Source: Symbiodinium sp. CCMP2592 (taxonomy: Eukaryota > Sar > Dinophyceae > Suessiales > Symbiodiniaceae). From it: DNA of 64,000 nucleotides. The translations under genes were made by a program, and so were the position numbers. Shown here piece by piece: positions 1 through 11,156 of the stretch. Each line of letters opens with the position of its first letter. The stretch's first letter is position 1. Where the stretch lies: the NCBI GenBank assembly GCA_905221615.1, contig CAJNDT010000129.1:174568-238567 (forward strand), read 5' to 3'. A model generated the notes under the pieces. It was not told the origin of the DNA. It did not search any database and saw only the letters and a program-made list of their open reading frames with translations.

Positions 1-90
1 TTGTCAACTAGAAGACAATTGGCCCGAAAGCATCATCAGCGAAGAGTGTGGGGCTATGTGATAGATCCAGTGTGTAGGATCGTATGCAGA

Positions 91-1057
91 TACAGTCAAG
101 AGTCATGGAGTCCATGAGTCATGAGTCATAAAGTCATAGAGTTACAGTGAGATAGCGTCATAGAGTCATAGTGGGATCAAGTCGCAGAGTCATGGAGTCA
201 TCTATGTAGCATGCACTTGACTCGATGTAGTTCACTCTATGCTCTATGTGTGGGAACGCTTAATCGAGATCCCCGTAGCGTGAGGGCTCATAGCCCGACC
301 TGGACCTCGAGAGGCACATACAGTCAAGAGTCATGGAGTCCATGAGTCATGAGTCATCATAGAGTTACAGTGAGATAGCGTCATAGAGTCATAGTGAGAT
401 CAAGTCACGAGTCATGGAGTCATCTATGTACCATGCACTTGACTCGATGTAGTTCACTCTATGCTCTATGTGTGGGAACGCTTAATCGAGACCCCCGTAG
501 CGTGGGGGCTCATAGCCCGACCTGGACCTCGAGATGCAGATACAGTCAAGAGTCATGGAGTCTATGAGTCATGAGTCATAAAGTCATAGAGTTACAGTGA
601 GATAGCGTCATAGAGTCATAGTGGGATCAAGTCGCAGAGTCATGGAGTCATCTATGTAGCATGCACTTGACTCGATGTAGTTCACTCTATGCTCTATGTG
701 TGGGAACGCTTAATCGAGATCCCCATAGCGTGAGGGCTCATAGCCCGACCTGGACCTCGAGAGGCACATACAGTCAAGAGTCATGGAGTCCATGAGTCAT
801 GAGTCATAAAGTCATAGAGTTACAGTGAGATAGCGTCATAGAGTCATAGTGAGATCAAGTCGCAGAGTCATGGAGTCATCTATGTACCATGCACTTGACT
901 CGATGTAGTTCACTCTATGCTCTATGTGTGGGAACGCTTAATCGAGATCCCCATAGCGTGGGGCTCATAGCCCGACCTGGACCTCGAGAGGCACATACAG
1001 TCAAGAGTCATGGAGTCCATGAGTCATAAGTCATAAAGTCATAGAGTTACAGTGAGA
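91..1057. repeat. 228-bp tandem repeat with two-unit higher-order period
   Basis: Direct copies of a unit beginning TACAGTCAAGAGTCATGG start at 91, 319, 541, 769 and 996 (spacings 228, 222, 228, 227). Units 1 and 3 share GTAGCATGC and units 2 and 4 share GTACCATGC at the same place, so the true period is about 450 bp (two units). Each unit is rich in GAGTCAT heptamers. Nothing coding is visible in it. The GTCAAG/CATAGAGTC vocabulary returns at 59.9-60.3 kb on the far side of the nested elements. Confidence 0.9.
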
Positions 1058-1204
1058 GTAGGCCGCCACGTTGCTTGCTCGCTCTTTCGCAAGACAGCGT
1101 CGAAGCAAGCAAGCAACGGTGCAACCTAGCCAGAGCGAAGAATTCGCGGCCCGCACGGCTCACCGTGGAGTCAAGGGCCGCGCGGCCTGAGGAGGTGCCG
1201 GGAG

Positions 1205-1742
1205 AGGTCATCCCAGGGATTACGGCGGTCCGGAGCCTCATGAAAACTGCTGATTGTAGTTGCAAAGGTTCATCGGGAGCCCCGAGCCTCCATAGCACGC
1301 ATTATACCAACCCAAGGTATAGTATCATGGAAGAAGAAACATAGCGGCAGCTGACGAACATCCCCAAACGGAAGTCGCAACACTGGTCTCTGAAAGTAGC
1401 AGGGAATTAGAGTTTCGCTCTTCATCTCAAACCACAAGAGGCCAGCGTATGTTTCTTAGCCGACCCAACAAACTCCAGGGGAACGCCACGGGCTTAGGGG
1501 TCCTTATTTCGTGTCTATCCACACCGGATAATCCACGAGGGCCTAGTAGGACTAATGCAGGGATCACGGTGGTCCGGAGCCTCCTCTAGAAAGATTGATT
1601 CTAGCTGCAGACATTCATCGAGAGCTCCAGGCTTCGGTGACACCCTGTGTATCAACCCTTGGTATACTATCTCAGAAGAAGAAACCCGGCGGCATCTGGC
1701 AAACATTCCCAAGCGGCAGTCACAACACGGGTCTCTCAAAGG
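1205..1742. repeat. Imperfect direct duplication of about 190 bp
   Basis: Segments 1205-1395 and 1550-1742 are diverged copies: both contain a GGAGCCTC block, a TTGTAGTTGC/TTCTAGCTGC block, a GGTATA block and AGAAGAAAC followed by CATTCCCAA or a near match. The stretch 1058-1889 otherwise holds no convincing gene; short reading frames here run over the duplicated sequence in different frames and look incidental. Confidence 0.7.
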
Positions 1743-1889
1743 ATGATTGGGGATTTAAGATCTATCCTATACCACAAACGGGTCCACCTCGCTGAGCCGC
1801 TGCGCGACTCGTGCCGCCGGGAGTCCAGCAGCGGAAGGCAGTGCAGCCATTAGGGATTTGGGAAGACACCGTTCCGAAGTGAAACACCC

Positions 1890-1892
1890 CAC

Positions 1893-1926
<34 letters not shown>

Positions 1927-1966
1927 TTATGCATTTATGCATATATATATATATATATATATATGT
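1890..1966. repeat. AT dinucleotide microsatellite
   Basis: Two runs of alternating TA separated by a short TTTATGCATTTATGCA linker. It lies just before the hairpin repeat array. Confidence 0.95.
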
Positions 1967-2035
1967 GTATATGAGTATATTATTCTTATCGATACATGCA
2001 TTTGCCAATCCTGCCAATCCCTCTGAAAGGTTGCC

Positions 2036-3033
2036 AATTCACCTGTTGCACACCTACCGATTAGAACAATCGAAGAAGCAAATCCCTCTCAAGCCAATCC
2101 CTGTGAAGGGTTCCGCGAGCACCGCAAAATGTGTAACTTCACCTCGCGTTCAAGCACTCGACAACGCCAATCCGTGTGAAGGGTTGCAAAATTCATCTCA
2201 ATGCACATCAGAAATTGCAACTTTACCTCGCGTTCGAACACTCCACCACACCAATCCCTGTGAAGGGTTGCAAAATTCAGCTCAATGCTCATCAAAAATT
2301 GCAACTTTACCTCGCGTTCGAACACTCCACCACGCCAATCCCTGTGAAGGGTTGCAAAATGCCAATCCCTGTGAAGGGTTGCAAAAAAAAATGAACTGCA
2401 CCCAAACCCTGTGAAGGGTTGCAAAATTCAGCTCAATGCTCATCAAAAATTGCAACTTTACCTCGCGTTCGAACACTCCACCACGCCAAACCCTGTGAAG
2501 GGTTGCGCGGCGCCCGCAAAATGTGTAACTTTACCTCGCGTTTGAACGCCCGAGGCAGCGAATCCCTGTGAAGGGTTCACGGCGCCCGAAAAATGTGTAA
2601 CTTTACCTCGCGTTTCAACGCCCGAGGAGGCGAATCCCTGTGAAGGGTTCACCCGGGCGCCTAAAATGTGTAACTTTACCTCGCGTTTGAACGCCCGAGG
2701 CAGCGAATCCCTGTGAAGGGTTCACCCGGGCGCCTAATAAGTTAAAAAATGTGTAACTTTACCTAGCGTTTGGGCCCTCGCCCATGCCAATCCCTGTGAA
2801 GGGTTCACCCGGGCGCCTAAAATGTGTAACTTTACCTCGCGTTTGAACGCCCGAGGCAGCGAATCCCTGTGAAGGGTTCACCCGGGCGCCTAAAATGTGT
2901 AACTTTACCTCGCGTTTGAACGCCCGAGGAGGCGAATCCCTGGGAAGGGTTGCACGGGCACCGCATTAAGTTAAAAAATGTGTAACTTTACCTAGCGTTT
3001 GGGCCCTCGCCCATGCCAATCCCTGTGAAGGGT
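2036..3033. repeat. Array of CCCT-GTGA-AGGG hairpin repeats (host site of the Copia insertion)
   Basis: About 14 units, mostly spaced 72-85 bp, each containing AATCCCTGTGAAGGGTT or AAACCCTGTGAAGGGTT, usually with AAAATGTGTAACTTTACC and a CTCGCGTTTGAACGCCCGAG block between them. CCCT and AGGG pair around a GTGA loop, which as RNA is a GNRA-type tetraloop; one copy near 2937 has GGGA, also GNRA-type. The AACCCT...AGGGTT versions give a perfect 6-bp stem. The array is cut at 3033 by the Copia LTR and resumes at 59707. Confidence 0.9.
3029..3033. other. Left target-site duplication of the Copia element (AGGGT)
   Basis: AGGGT directly precedes the LTR start TGTCAGG and is repeated at 59707-59711 directly after the LTR end TTGCA. 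Five bases is the usual length for Copia integrases. It lies in the 3' arm of a CCCTGTGAAGGG hairpin unit. Confidence 0.93.
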
Positions 3034-3166
3034 TGTCAGGATATAAAGCATGTTCTGACTACTGCCGTTGTATAGCTGTACTTGGTAGCCCCTTTTGGCA
3101 CGAGGTGAGTAAAATAAGTAGCCTGTGCCTGCGGTGTGTGTGGTTTGAGGGTTAACCTAAACCCTT
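3034..3166 (+). mobile_element. 5' LTR of the Copia element, main part (133 of 136 bp)
   Basis: Starts TGTCAGGATATAAAGC and runs to ACCTAAACCCTT, reading the same as 59571-59703. The last three bases (GCA) were displaced to 53011-53013 by the TIR element. CCTT at 3163-3166 is repeated at 53007-53010. Confidence 0.92.
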
Positions 3167-4138
3167 CTTGGGTGGCCTTAGAAAGGCTCTTTGGGTCTGT
3201 CGGCCATATTACTGGGTTCCTGGATCAGGAGTTCCTGGATCAGGACGAAGGAATGGCAACAGAATAACGTGAGTTAAACGCCCCCATCAATTCAGAAAAC
3301 AGAAAATGAAAGTGTCTTTCTTTCGGTTGCATGGACAGAAAAGCATTGGTTTGGATCCGATGAAACCTATTTTTAGGAGTTTCCTTTGTCATTCCGAACA
3401 AACAGTTTATTGTTCTGGTCTGAAAACTCATACCATCCAGTCACACCACGACAAAGAAACACGAGCACACCAGAGGTATGTACATGTGTGTGTGTGTATG
3501 TATATGTACATGTATGTATGCATGTAGTCTGTAGGTATGTAGGTATGTATGTATGTATGTATGTATGTATGTGTACGTATGTGGGGATGTATGTAGGCAA
3601 CCCACAGGGCACAGGCGGCAAATGGCAGTGGCGGCCCATCGTCGGTTCGGTCGTGTGCAAGAAGGCACACAAGTCCTGCTCCGCCCTAAACCCTAAATCA
3701 AATGCCCAGAACAGCCTAAACCCTCAACCTTATGACATCCAAACCTGAACCCCTAAACCGTATGACCCATGAAGCTTAAACCCTAAATCTAAACTTAGTC
3801 CTACAACCCTATGCCCAGAGGTAGCTGAACCCTAAGCTTAACCCTAAACCTTAAGCTAAACCCTAAACCCTGAAGCCCGCCCGCTAAGCTGAATCCCAGG
3901 CCCCAAGCCTTATCCTGAACCCAAATACAGGCCTAAAGCCCAAGCCATGCCGAAAACCCGGAACACCCTAAACCCTAAACCCTAAAACCCACACCCTAAA
4001 CCCTAAAACCCTAAAAAGCCTTAAACCGCGTCGTAAACCCTGTAAAACCCGGCCCAAAACCCTTTTAAAACCCTAGAGACCCCGCCCGAAACCCGCCCAG
4101 CCCGCCCAAGTAATCTTTTAGGCCGAAACATTACTTGG
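3167..4138 (+). repeat. Left terminal inverted repeat (972 bp)
   Basis: Inverted partner of 52033-53006. In order from the tip: CTTGGGTGGCC; two tandem copies of the dyad TTCCTGGATCAGGA at 3217-3230 and 3232-3245; a (GT)6 and (TATG)7 microsatellite near 3484-3575; degenerate CCCTAAA heptamers at about 3680-4080; and at the inner edge a palindrome CCAAGTAAT...ATTACTTGG (about 4106-4138). Reading frames across the microsatellite are not genes. Confidence 0.95.
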
Positions 4139-4275
4139 CAGGTTTTTGGTGGCTACGGCTAGGGTTTTAGGCTTGGGGCTTTGTTTGGGGTGTAGGGGGT
4201 TAGTTTTAGGTTTGGGGTTTGGTCTGGGATAGGGGTTATGGGCGACATTTTATGTAGGTTTGGGGTCTAGGTTTA

Positions 4276-5133
4276 GGCGGCTGTCCCTGCGCCGCAGGTC
4301 TATAGGGGTTAGGCGGCTGTCCTTGCGCCGCTAGGAATCTTAGGTTTGGGGTTTGATTTGGGATAGGGGTTATGGGCGACTTTTTATGTAGGTTTGGGGT
4401 CTAGGTTTAGGCGGCTGTCCCTGCGCCGCAGGTTTAAAATTTAGGGTCTAGGAGTCTATAGGGGTTAGGCGGCTGTCCTTGCGCTGCTAGAATTTTAGGT
4501 TTGGGGTTTGGTCTGGGATAGGGGTTAGGGCGACTTTTCATACAGGTTTGGGGTGTTTGAGTCTAGGGTTTAGGCGGCTGTTCTTGCGCCGCGGGTTTAG
4601 GTTTAGGGCAACCGTTTAGGTTTGGGCAAAGGGGTTAGGCGGCTGTCCTTGCGCCGCTAGGAGTTTTTTAGGTTTGGGTTTTGGTCTGGTGTCTAGGGGT
4701 TAGGGTGATTTAGGTCGGGGGTCGAGGAGTGTAGGGGTTAGGCGGCTGTCTCTGCGCCGCTAGGAGGGGGCTGTTAGGGTTGGGAGGTACTTGGATTTCA
4801 CGGCGGTTTGTTCAGGAGGTTTTGGAGTCCTTTCTAAGTTTAGGGTCTAGGGTATTTTATTTGGCTGAACATGCCTGACCCTGCCCAATCGTAAAATCCT
4901 GTCCTAAGCCCAAAGCTAAGAACTCCTAGCAGCCCTCTACAGACGCACTAGCCCCTAGATTGTAATGCGCCAAAGGAGCTAGATTCTCTACAGCAAACTT
5001 CCGAACCTTCAATAAATCCAACAGCCAAAATCCCAAAACCAAAGCCCCACAAAATCCAAAACCCTAAACCTCTTAGCGCCTAGTATTCCCTAGATCCCAA
5101 ACCTAAAACTCCTAGCGGCGCAGAGACAGCCGC
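4276..5133. repeat. Left subterminal GC-hairpin array in TTTAGGG-like sequence
   Basis: GGCGGCTGTCCTTGCGCCGC or close variants occur at 4276, 4312, 4410, 4468 (arm variant GCGCTGC), 4573, 4638 and 4741, all in one orientation, with an inverted copy at about 5115-5133. GCGGC pairs with GCCGC around a 9-base loop. The spacer is degenerate TTTAGGG-like DNA. A related array in the opposite orientation lies just inside the right TIR. No gene seen in 4139-5600. Confidence 0.8.
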
Positions 5134-5599
5134 GCTAACCACAACCCCTACAAGGCCCCAAACTTAAGCCAATTATCCAAGGCTAGCTGTTAGGGGCTCG
5201 AAGGAATAGTTTCTAAGGGTTGGCCTGAATTTGGAATCAGGGTCGAGGGTTCAGGAGTTCAGGTTGAGGGTCGAGGCGGAGCCAAATCATGTAGTGCCTA
5301 GGCTGCCCATAAGCTTTCCCCAAAAACCCATAAAAAGAATCCGTCTCAAGCTTGAAACCCTAGCTCTGAAGCGCAACCAAAACTCAAAACCCGAACTCCT
5401 CGCGGCACAGAAAATTAGCTGCCCCACCAAACTCTAAAGTCCTAGCCCGTAGAATCCTAAACCACACCCCCAAAGCCAACTCCTCGCGGCACACCCCTAA
5501 ACCCCAAACCTGTACCCTAAGCTTAACGGACCAAAATCCTCCCAAATCCATTGGAGAAGCTCTTCCAAAACCATTTACAACCGTATAGTAGGCCGCCTC

Positions 5600-7650
5600 T
5601 TGCTTGTAAGATGTCTTCTTGGATTTTTTGTAATGTATCCTTAGGCCAAAAGTAAATCCGTAGCAGGGATGTACAGCCTCCTAAAGAAAAACAACCCCGA
5701 AACCCCTGCTACCAAGCCCTATAGCCCTGTAACGCCCTAAACGCCGTGATGCTACATCCTCATCCTGATCTTCTTCGACATCCAGCACGAATAATGCAGC
5801 TCTGAAGCACTTGGCGGGTTAAGAAGGGTCCTGAGTTTCGGCAGCCAGGGTTAGTTGAGCTTGTCCCGAGCTCCGCCGCCGACCACACCATCTACAAGCA
5901 GAGTCGGAGCCTCCATCGAGATCCCCAACGGCGAGAGGCACGCACCCCTCGGCATCCCACCTTGCCGGGGCTGCCCTAGTTTTTAAACGGGAGCGAGTGC
6001 GACGACGACGACAGGGCACCGAACCCAAGAACCGGATGGTTTGGGGTGAGCCTGGAAAACCCTGCACTCGGCTTCCCCCTAAAGTACAATCGTGACCCAT
6101 TTCGGCAATGGTCTGTGGATCTCCTTGCTGTGCGTGCGTGTGTTGGGTGCGCTTCCGCATGCGTAGCCAGTACCCATCGGCCCTCCGGGGTGGGAGCGAC
6201 ATGGATCCTCCCGGTGCTGTCTCCATGGGTCGCTAAATCTCAACCACCAGGACACGAAGGAGTGAAGCATGCCTTTGTCTATTTGTGGCCGATTGGAAAC
6301 GGGGACTAACAAAAATCCTTTGTTTTGCAACCCCATGACAGGCGGACGCTTTGGCGGCAATGCATCCTTCTAATACAATGATCACTTGTACTTAAGGAGC
6401 AATGCCTAAATAAGATGGTTGGGCCAAAACCCCGTTTGACAAACTAATCTTTACAATCCTATCATCATATTGATGGAACCCTCAATGCCCCAACTCCCAA
6501 AATCTGCAGTAGGTAACTTCCGGGGAGTGGCACCGGGGGTAGTTGGAAGGTGGTTCAATCTTGGGAAGACGTTTTTTTCAGGGACTATTGCGACTGTACG
6601 TGCGCTGCTAGGGTCTGTTGTGTAGCCGCTTCGTGGTTTATCAGGGCTAGGCAGGGCGGTCGTCCGGGTTTGTCGACGAATTTGAGGTCTTGGGTGGGGG
6701 GTTTAATTGCACATGGTTTGCTACGATTATATTCTACGTAGTGTTTCAGGTTTTGGGGTCGAGCGAGTTTGTCGGTCGTAGAATAGTAAAATGTACTTAC
6801 GTATGCGCTTGCTTCCCGTTTCAAGCTTGAGATTGTCGGGGTTAATTTTGTTTGTTATGTTTCCCGTGACAAAACCCCATCTACATCACGAGCGGCGCTA
6901 GGCATTCCCACCTCGAAGGCTTGTTCTTTCTTCCTGCCTAGATAGAATATCGTCGGCCCGAGTGGGCGGATTCCCTGCTCCTGCATCCTTTCGTATTTCA
7001 AGCTAATCAAGGCTAAGCAACCTCAAATCAACCCCAACTCATGCAGGTCCAGGCTTCAGCTTGAGTAGTTCACGTCTGCCACCAGCCCACAGCAAGGTAT
7101 GCCACAGCCAGCGCTGCCGCCAGCATGCCTGCGCTCGCCTGCAGACGAAGAGGCGCGGTGCCGAATCCAGCCAGCCATAAACTTCATAAACCCCCAGCCC
7201 TGAAGGATTTTCTGGTTTGGGGATTATATAGTAGTTCCTTTCAGGGTGTTATACTAGGCGGTCCCATCAGAAGCTTCTTCCGGGGTCCTGACCCAACTTA
7301 GGTGTCCCAAAGGTTGTGGCATCGGAGTGAGCCCCATCCTCACCCGGAGTCTTCAATGATTGTCATGCAAGCAAGCCAACAGATTCAGATGCGTAGCCAT
7401 TTCTATGGACGCCCAGAACACTGGACTAGCTGAGAAACCCTAAACTATTGTATTTGCTGTTGAAAGTTCCCCGGCTATTTACCGAGAGCCACTCGTCTTA
7501 GAGGCTTGTGGTTTTGGATGCTGTAGCTACCACTGCTCATTCGGCTGCGGACGTAAACTGCTCAAGACTGCGGTCTCTCGTCAAGGCTTAGGCTTTGAAA
7601 GGTCAGTTACACATCCGGTGCACCACGGTTCGATTGAAAGCTTCCAGGGT
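5600..7650. other. No convincing gene
   Basis: About 2 kb of mixed sequence. Reading frames near 5819-6360 occur on both strands without recognisable motifs, low-complexity signature or splice pattern, so I do not annotate them. Fragments of telomere-like sequence are scattered through it. Confidence 0.6.
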
Positions 7651-7752
7651 CACCTTAGGCTCTTGGGTCACCTATGCCAGACAGCTGAACAGCACTCTCT
7701 TCATCACCTTAGGCTCTTGGGTCACCTATGCCAGACAGCTGAACAGCACTCC
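7651..7752. repeat. 54-bp direct tandem duplication
   Basis: CACCTTAGGCTCTTGGGTCA and the bases after it are repeated at 7651 and 7705. It lies directly upstream of the start codon of the coiled-coil gene and may be part of its leader. Confidence 0.85.
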
Positions 7753-7757
7753 TCGCA

Positions 7758-9183
7758 ATGCCTGGGCAAACCATCCCTCCCAGATTCGTCGTGGTTCCGC
7801 CAAAAGCAGGGGCTGTACCCGTTGTTGCTGCTGTGCCGCCAAAAGCAGGGGCTGTACCCGTTGTTGCTGCTGTGCCGCCAAAATCCGGGGCTGTACCCGT
7901 TGCTGCTGTGCCGCCAAAATCCGGGGCTGTACCCGTTGCTGCTGTGCCGCCAAAATCCGGGGCTGTACCCGTTGTTGCTGCTGGTCCCGTTATTGGCGCT
8001 GGTGCCGGGGCTGGACCCGTTTTTGATGCTGGTGTCGGGGCTGGACCCGTTATTGATGCTGCGGCCGGGGCTGGACCCGTTATTGCTGGCTCGGCACCGA
8101 AGGCATCTGCACCTGTGGCAAAGGCTGGGCGCGGGAGGACAGTGCACAGCGACAGAGCTTTAGTTCCTATAATGTCCCATAGTATAGTTACTGGGTAATT
8201 AGAGGGTTTTCTTAGGGTGGCGGTGGCGGGTTTTCTCAGTGCTGCAGGAGCTCTACATCGGCCAATCGCGGCTACAGTCTGGGAGGTGAGCGCCTGGTGA
8301 AGCAGAAGGTTGGGGGATGGCAAAATAATCAGGTAAGTCTGGGGTTTGGGGTGTCTTTGGTTCGAGGGTAGCTTGGCAGGGGATGCCTTGATTGTGCTTT
8401 TTTTTAGTTGAAACAATCAGGCCGACCTCACGCAGCAGCTAGAAGAGCTCCGCGAGCAGCTGGAGGTTCGGTTGTTTAAACAATCTAGATCTTGTTCCAA
8501 GTCTAGACAAAGTCCCTGAGCAGGCAGAGCGAACGCTTCGGGTGCAGGCAGAGAGCAGCCTGGAGACGGCACAGGCTCCAATGTCCAAATATCAATATCC
8601 ATAGACATAAGTATGTCGGCAAAGCTAGACCTGAGCATGTCCAGGCGGACCTTGCAGCGGAGCGCAGGCGTGCAACCGATGCTACTAGTCAGATCTTCAA
8701 AATCCTTTTGTTGTTTCGTCACATGGGCCTTCTTGTTTCTAGTTCTGTATTAAAAACATAGATTACGTTTCGGGTTCAACCCAGGATACAGCCGCATTGC
8801 AGACATCGCAGCGAGCATTGGACGTGGCGATGGCAGCGGTGAACAATGCGCACACCGAGAGAGATCTAGAGCGTGCGCGAAGGAAAGAGTCTGAAGACCG
8901 CGAGGCACAGCTCTCTGCTCGGAACGAGGCGGCTTGTCATTTTTAGGAACATTCTCGTTGGCCGTTTCTGGGTTTCATCCCTAGAGCTTCTAGCTTGGAA
9001 CCTTAATGCCAGGCGAAGCGGCAAAAAATCCAGACCCTCGAGGAGGACAAGGAAGTGCAGCGCCGCGTTCGAGATCGGCTGCGCTACCGACTGTTCCTTG
9101 TCTCTGGCCAGCAGCGCTCTGCGGCAGACCCTGGTGAGGACGTCCGCGTGCCTGATGACTGGAGGATTCCCAGCTGGCTGTGA
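7758..9183 (+). CDS. Multi-exon coiled-coil protein with an elastin-like repeat N-terminus
   Basis: Function not recognised. From ATG 7758 the first exon encodes MPGQTIPPRF and then five tandem copies of about 13 residues of the type VPPKAGAVPVVAA, followed by PVIGAGAGAG-like repeats (to about 8130). A possible small exon lies near 8240-8290. Clear downstream exons are 8421-8465 (15 codons), 8524-8574 (17), 8645-8692 (16), 8785-8928 (48) and 9013-9183 (57, ending TGA). They are rich in E, Q, R, L and A (e.g. LTQQLEELREQLE, TLEEDKEVQRR), typical of a coiled coil. The exons have whole-codon lengths, acceptors are AG followed by G, and several donors are GC or another non-GT dinucleotide, a dinoflagellate trait. 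The protein ends DDWRIPSWL. The N-terminal splice structure is uncertain. Confidence 0.65.
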
Positions 9184-9448
9184 CTGGGACTTGGCCATCA
9201 GCGGGGTGTCCACCATCTACTTCCTGATTTGCGTTGGCCCCGCTGTGGATGCTGCCCTGACGATCGCCGGCGCACACGGCAGTGCACTACGAAAAAGAGC
9301 CGTGAATTGGGCTTCTGGCAGTTAGCTAAATATTCTTAGATATTCTTTGAAGGATTGTAGACGTGCGCTTGGGCAAGGGTCTGGAGTCTGCTTCAGAGGG
9401 CTGGCAAAGCGGGTTTCAAACTCTGTCAGGGCATCTTTTAAAAGACTC

Positions 9449-9892
9449 AAACACCCCGACCTTGAACTACACACCAGCCTCAAACCCTGAACTCAAACTC
9501 CACTGCAACCCTTAACCCTCCAAATCTTTACCCTAAACCCTAAACCCGAAACCCTTTATCCCAGGGCCAAGCGGGTCTAAGCTAGTGCTCTTCATCAAAC
9601 ACCCCGACCTTGAACTACACACCGGCCTCAAACCCTGAACTCAAACTCCACTGCAACCCTTAACCCTCCAAATCTTTACCCTAAACCCTAAACCCGAAAC
9701 CCTTTATCCCAGGGCCAACCGGGTCTAAGCAAGTGCTCTTCATCAAACACCCCGACCTTGAACTACACACCGGCCTCAAACCCTGAACTCAAACTCCACT
9801 GCAACCCTTAACCCTCCAAATCTTTACCCTAAACCCTAAACCCGAAACCCTTTATCCCAGGGCCAAGCGGGTCTAAGCTAGTGCTCTTCAGT
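9449..9892. repeat. Three tandem copies of a 148-bp telomere-like unit
   Basis: Units start AAACACCCCGACCTTGAACT at 9449, 9597 and 9745, exactly 148 bp apart, each holding a CCCTAAACCCTAAACCCGAA stretch and ending GTGCTCTTCA. Copies differ by single bases, so the expansion is recent. Confidence 0.95.
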
Positions 9893-11156
9893 GCTCGCTT
9901 ATGCTTCCAACTATCCGAGCTGCTTGCAGGCTGCCCTGCAGCCGTCGCAGCTGCTGTGTCACCTTCGAGATGGCTCAGGTCGCCCTTGGGTTATTTTAGG
10001 TGCTTAGCTGGGTTCGTAGTAGTTGTCTTGGGGTTAGAAATGGTTCACGCAGTTGGTGGCTTCTAAAGCACCATGATCTGACGGTAGGGGTTGGGGGTAA
10101 GAGGTTCAAGCCAGCCGGTTCCATCTAGTGTCAAACCGATCACCAACATCACATTGCTTCAGAACTGACGCTGAGGAGGCTTGGGGTTAAGGGGTTTTGA
10201 GTCTTCGGGTTTCGGGGTTAAAACGTTAGGGTTTCTGGAAGCCTACAGGGCGCCGCCCGTAAAGGTTAGACTTGGAAAAAGTATTGGGTACGAGAAGCTA
10301 AAAACCTCAAACAACCTTGTTGCTTCAGAACACGCAAAACATGAAGAATAATAATCCCTAGGTTTTTTTTGACAAGAATGCAAGATGAACATGTGCCCTA
10401 CACGCTCTAAACGGTCTCAACTTCAAACCCCTACACACCGCGGTCAACCAGAATGCCAGCTCTTGAATCGCATGCTAGCGTTTCACGCCACACGCGCTTG
10501 GGACTTACGTTTCAAGGCTAGGGTCTTAGAGGCTTAGAGGGGCTTCAGTCTTAAGGCCTTTTTTGCAGCTTCGGGCTTGGGGTTTAAGATCTCGAGGCCG
10601 TCTAAAGACCAGTAGGCTCCTCTTCATTTCCGGTCTAGGGGTTACGTTTTAGGGTTTAGTGGCTAGGGTTCAGGGTTCCGCGTGATTTAGTCTGGGCTTC
10701 TTGAGTTTCGAGGGAGCTTGCGAACTCTTCGTGACCAGCTTCCATGACAATCCCCAGCTCCACAGGCTCTCACCAGCTGTACGCAAAGCGGCATCGGCGT
10801 CCTGGAGTGGGGGGGCGGCTTCAGGGCTTTACGGTTAGGATTTCCGCCAAAGCATAAAAGGGATTTTAGTTTCCGGTTCGGGGGTTTAGGGTCCGGGTTT
10901 TGGGGCTTGATGTCAGGGTGCATGGGTCGCGGCGGACCCTACGACAGTGCCTACAGTCACAGTTTTTGTTGGGCTGGGAATATACACGAGGTCAAATTTT
11001 GGGGCTTCTGGAATTGAATCAGGATTTCGTGTTATGTTTGCTCAGAGACCGCAAGTCCCGGTTGGACGTCCCTTCAGTGAGACTGATGTTTCTGTGGTCT
11101 TGGGGCAGGTCGATGTTTCAACATCAACAACCCAGCAGTCGGACAAAGCAGAACCA
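9893..11156. other. No gene; degenerate TTTAGGG-like DNA
   Basis: Scattered GGGTTTAGGG-like fragments. Short reading frames near 9881-10066 and 10687-11183 have no recognisable features. Confidence 0.6.

Noticed and set aside
1929..2652. Repetitive reading frames with NPCEGL or NPSQGL peptides
   Set aside because: They are translations of the hairpin array in several frames and strands.
2036..3033. CRISPR-like array
   Set aside because: Repeats are imperfect, the intervals are themselves repeated, there are no cas genes, and the context is eukaryotic.
3034..3172. Solo LTR at the left end of the window
   Set aside because: The AGGGT duplication pairs with 59707-59711 and the missing GCA plus primer site are at 53011-53028, so it is the 5' LTR of the split Copia.
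3373..3748. Tyr/His/Thr-rich reading frames in the TIRs (also 52423-52800)
   Set aside because: They translate the GTAT/ACAT microsatellite and appear in both TIRs in mirror image; no gene signal.
5819..6360. Minus- and plus-strand reading frames near 6 kb
   Set aside because: Mutually overlapping, no motifs, no splice or composition support.
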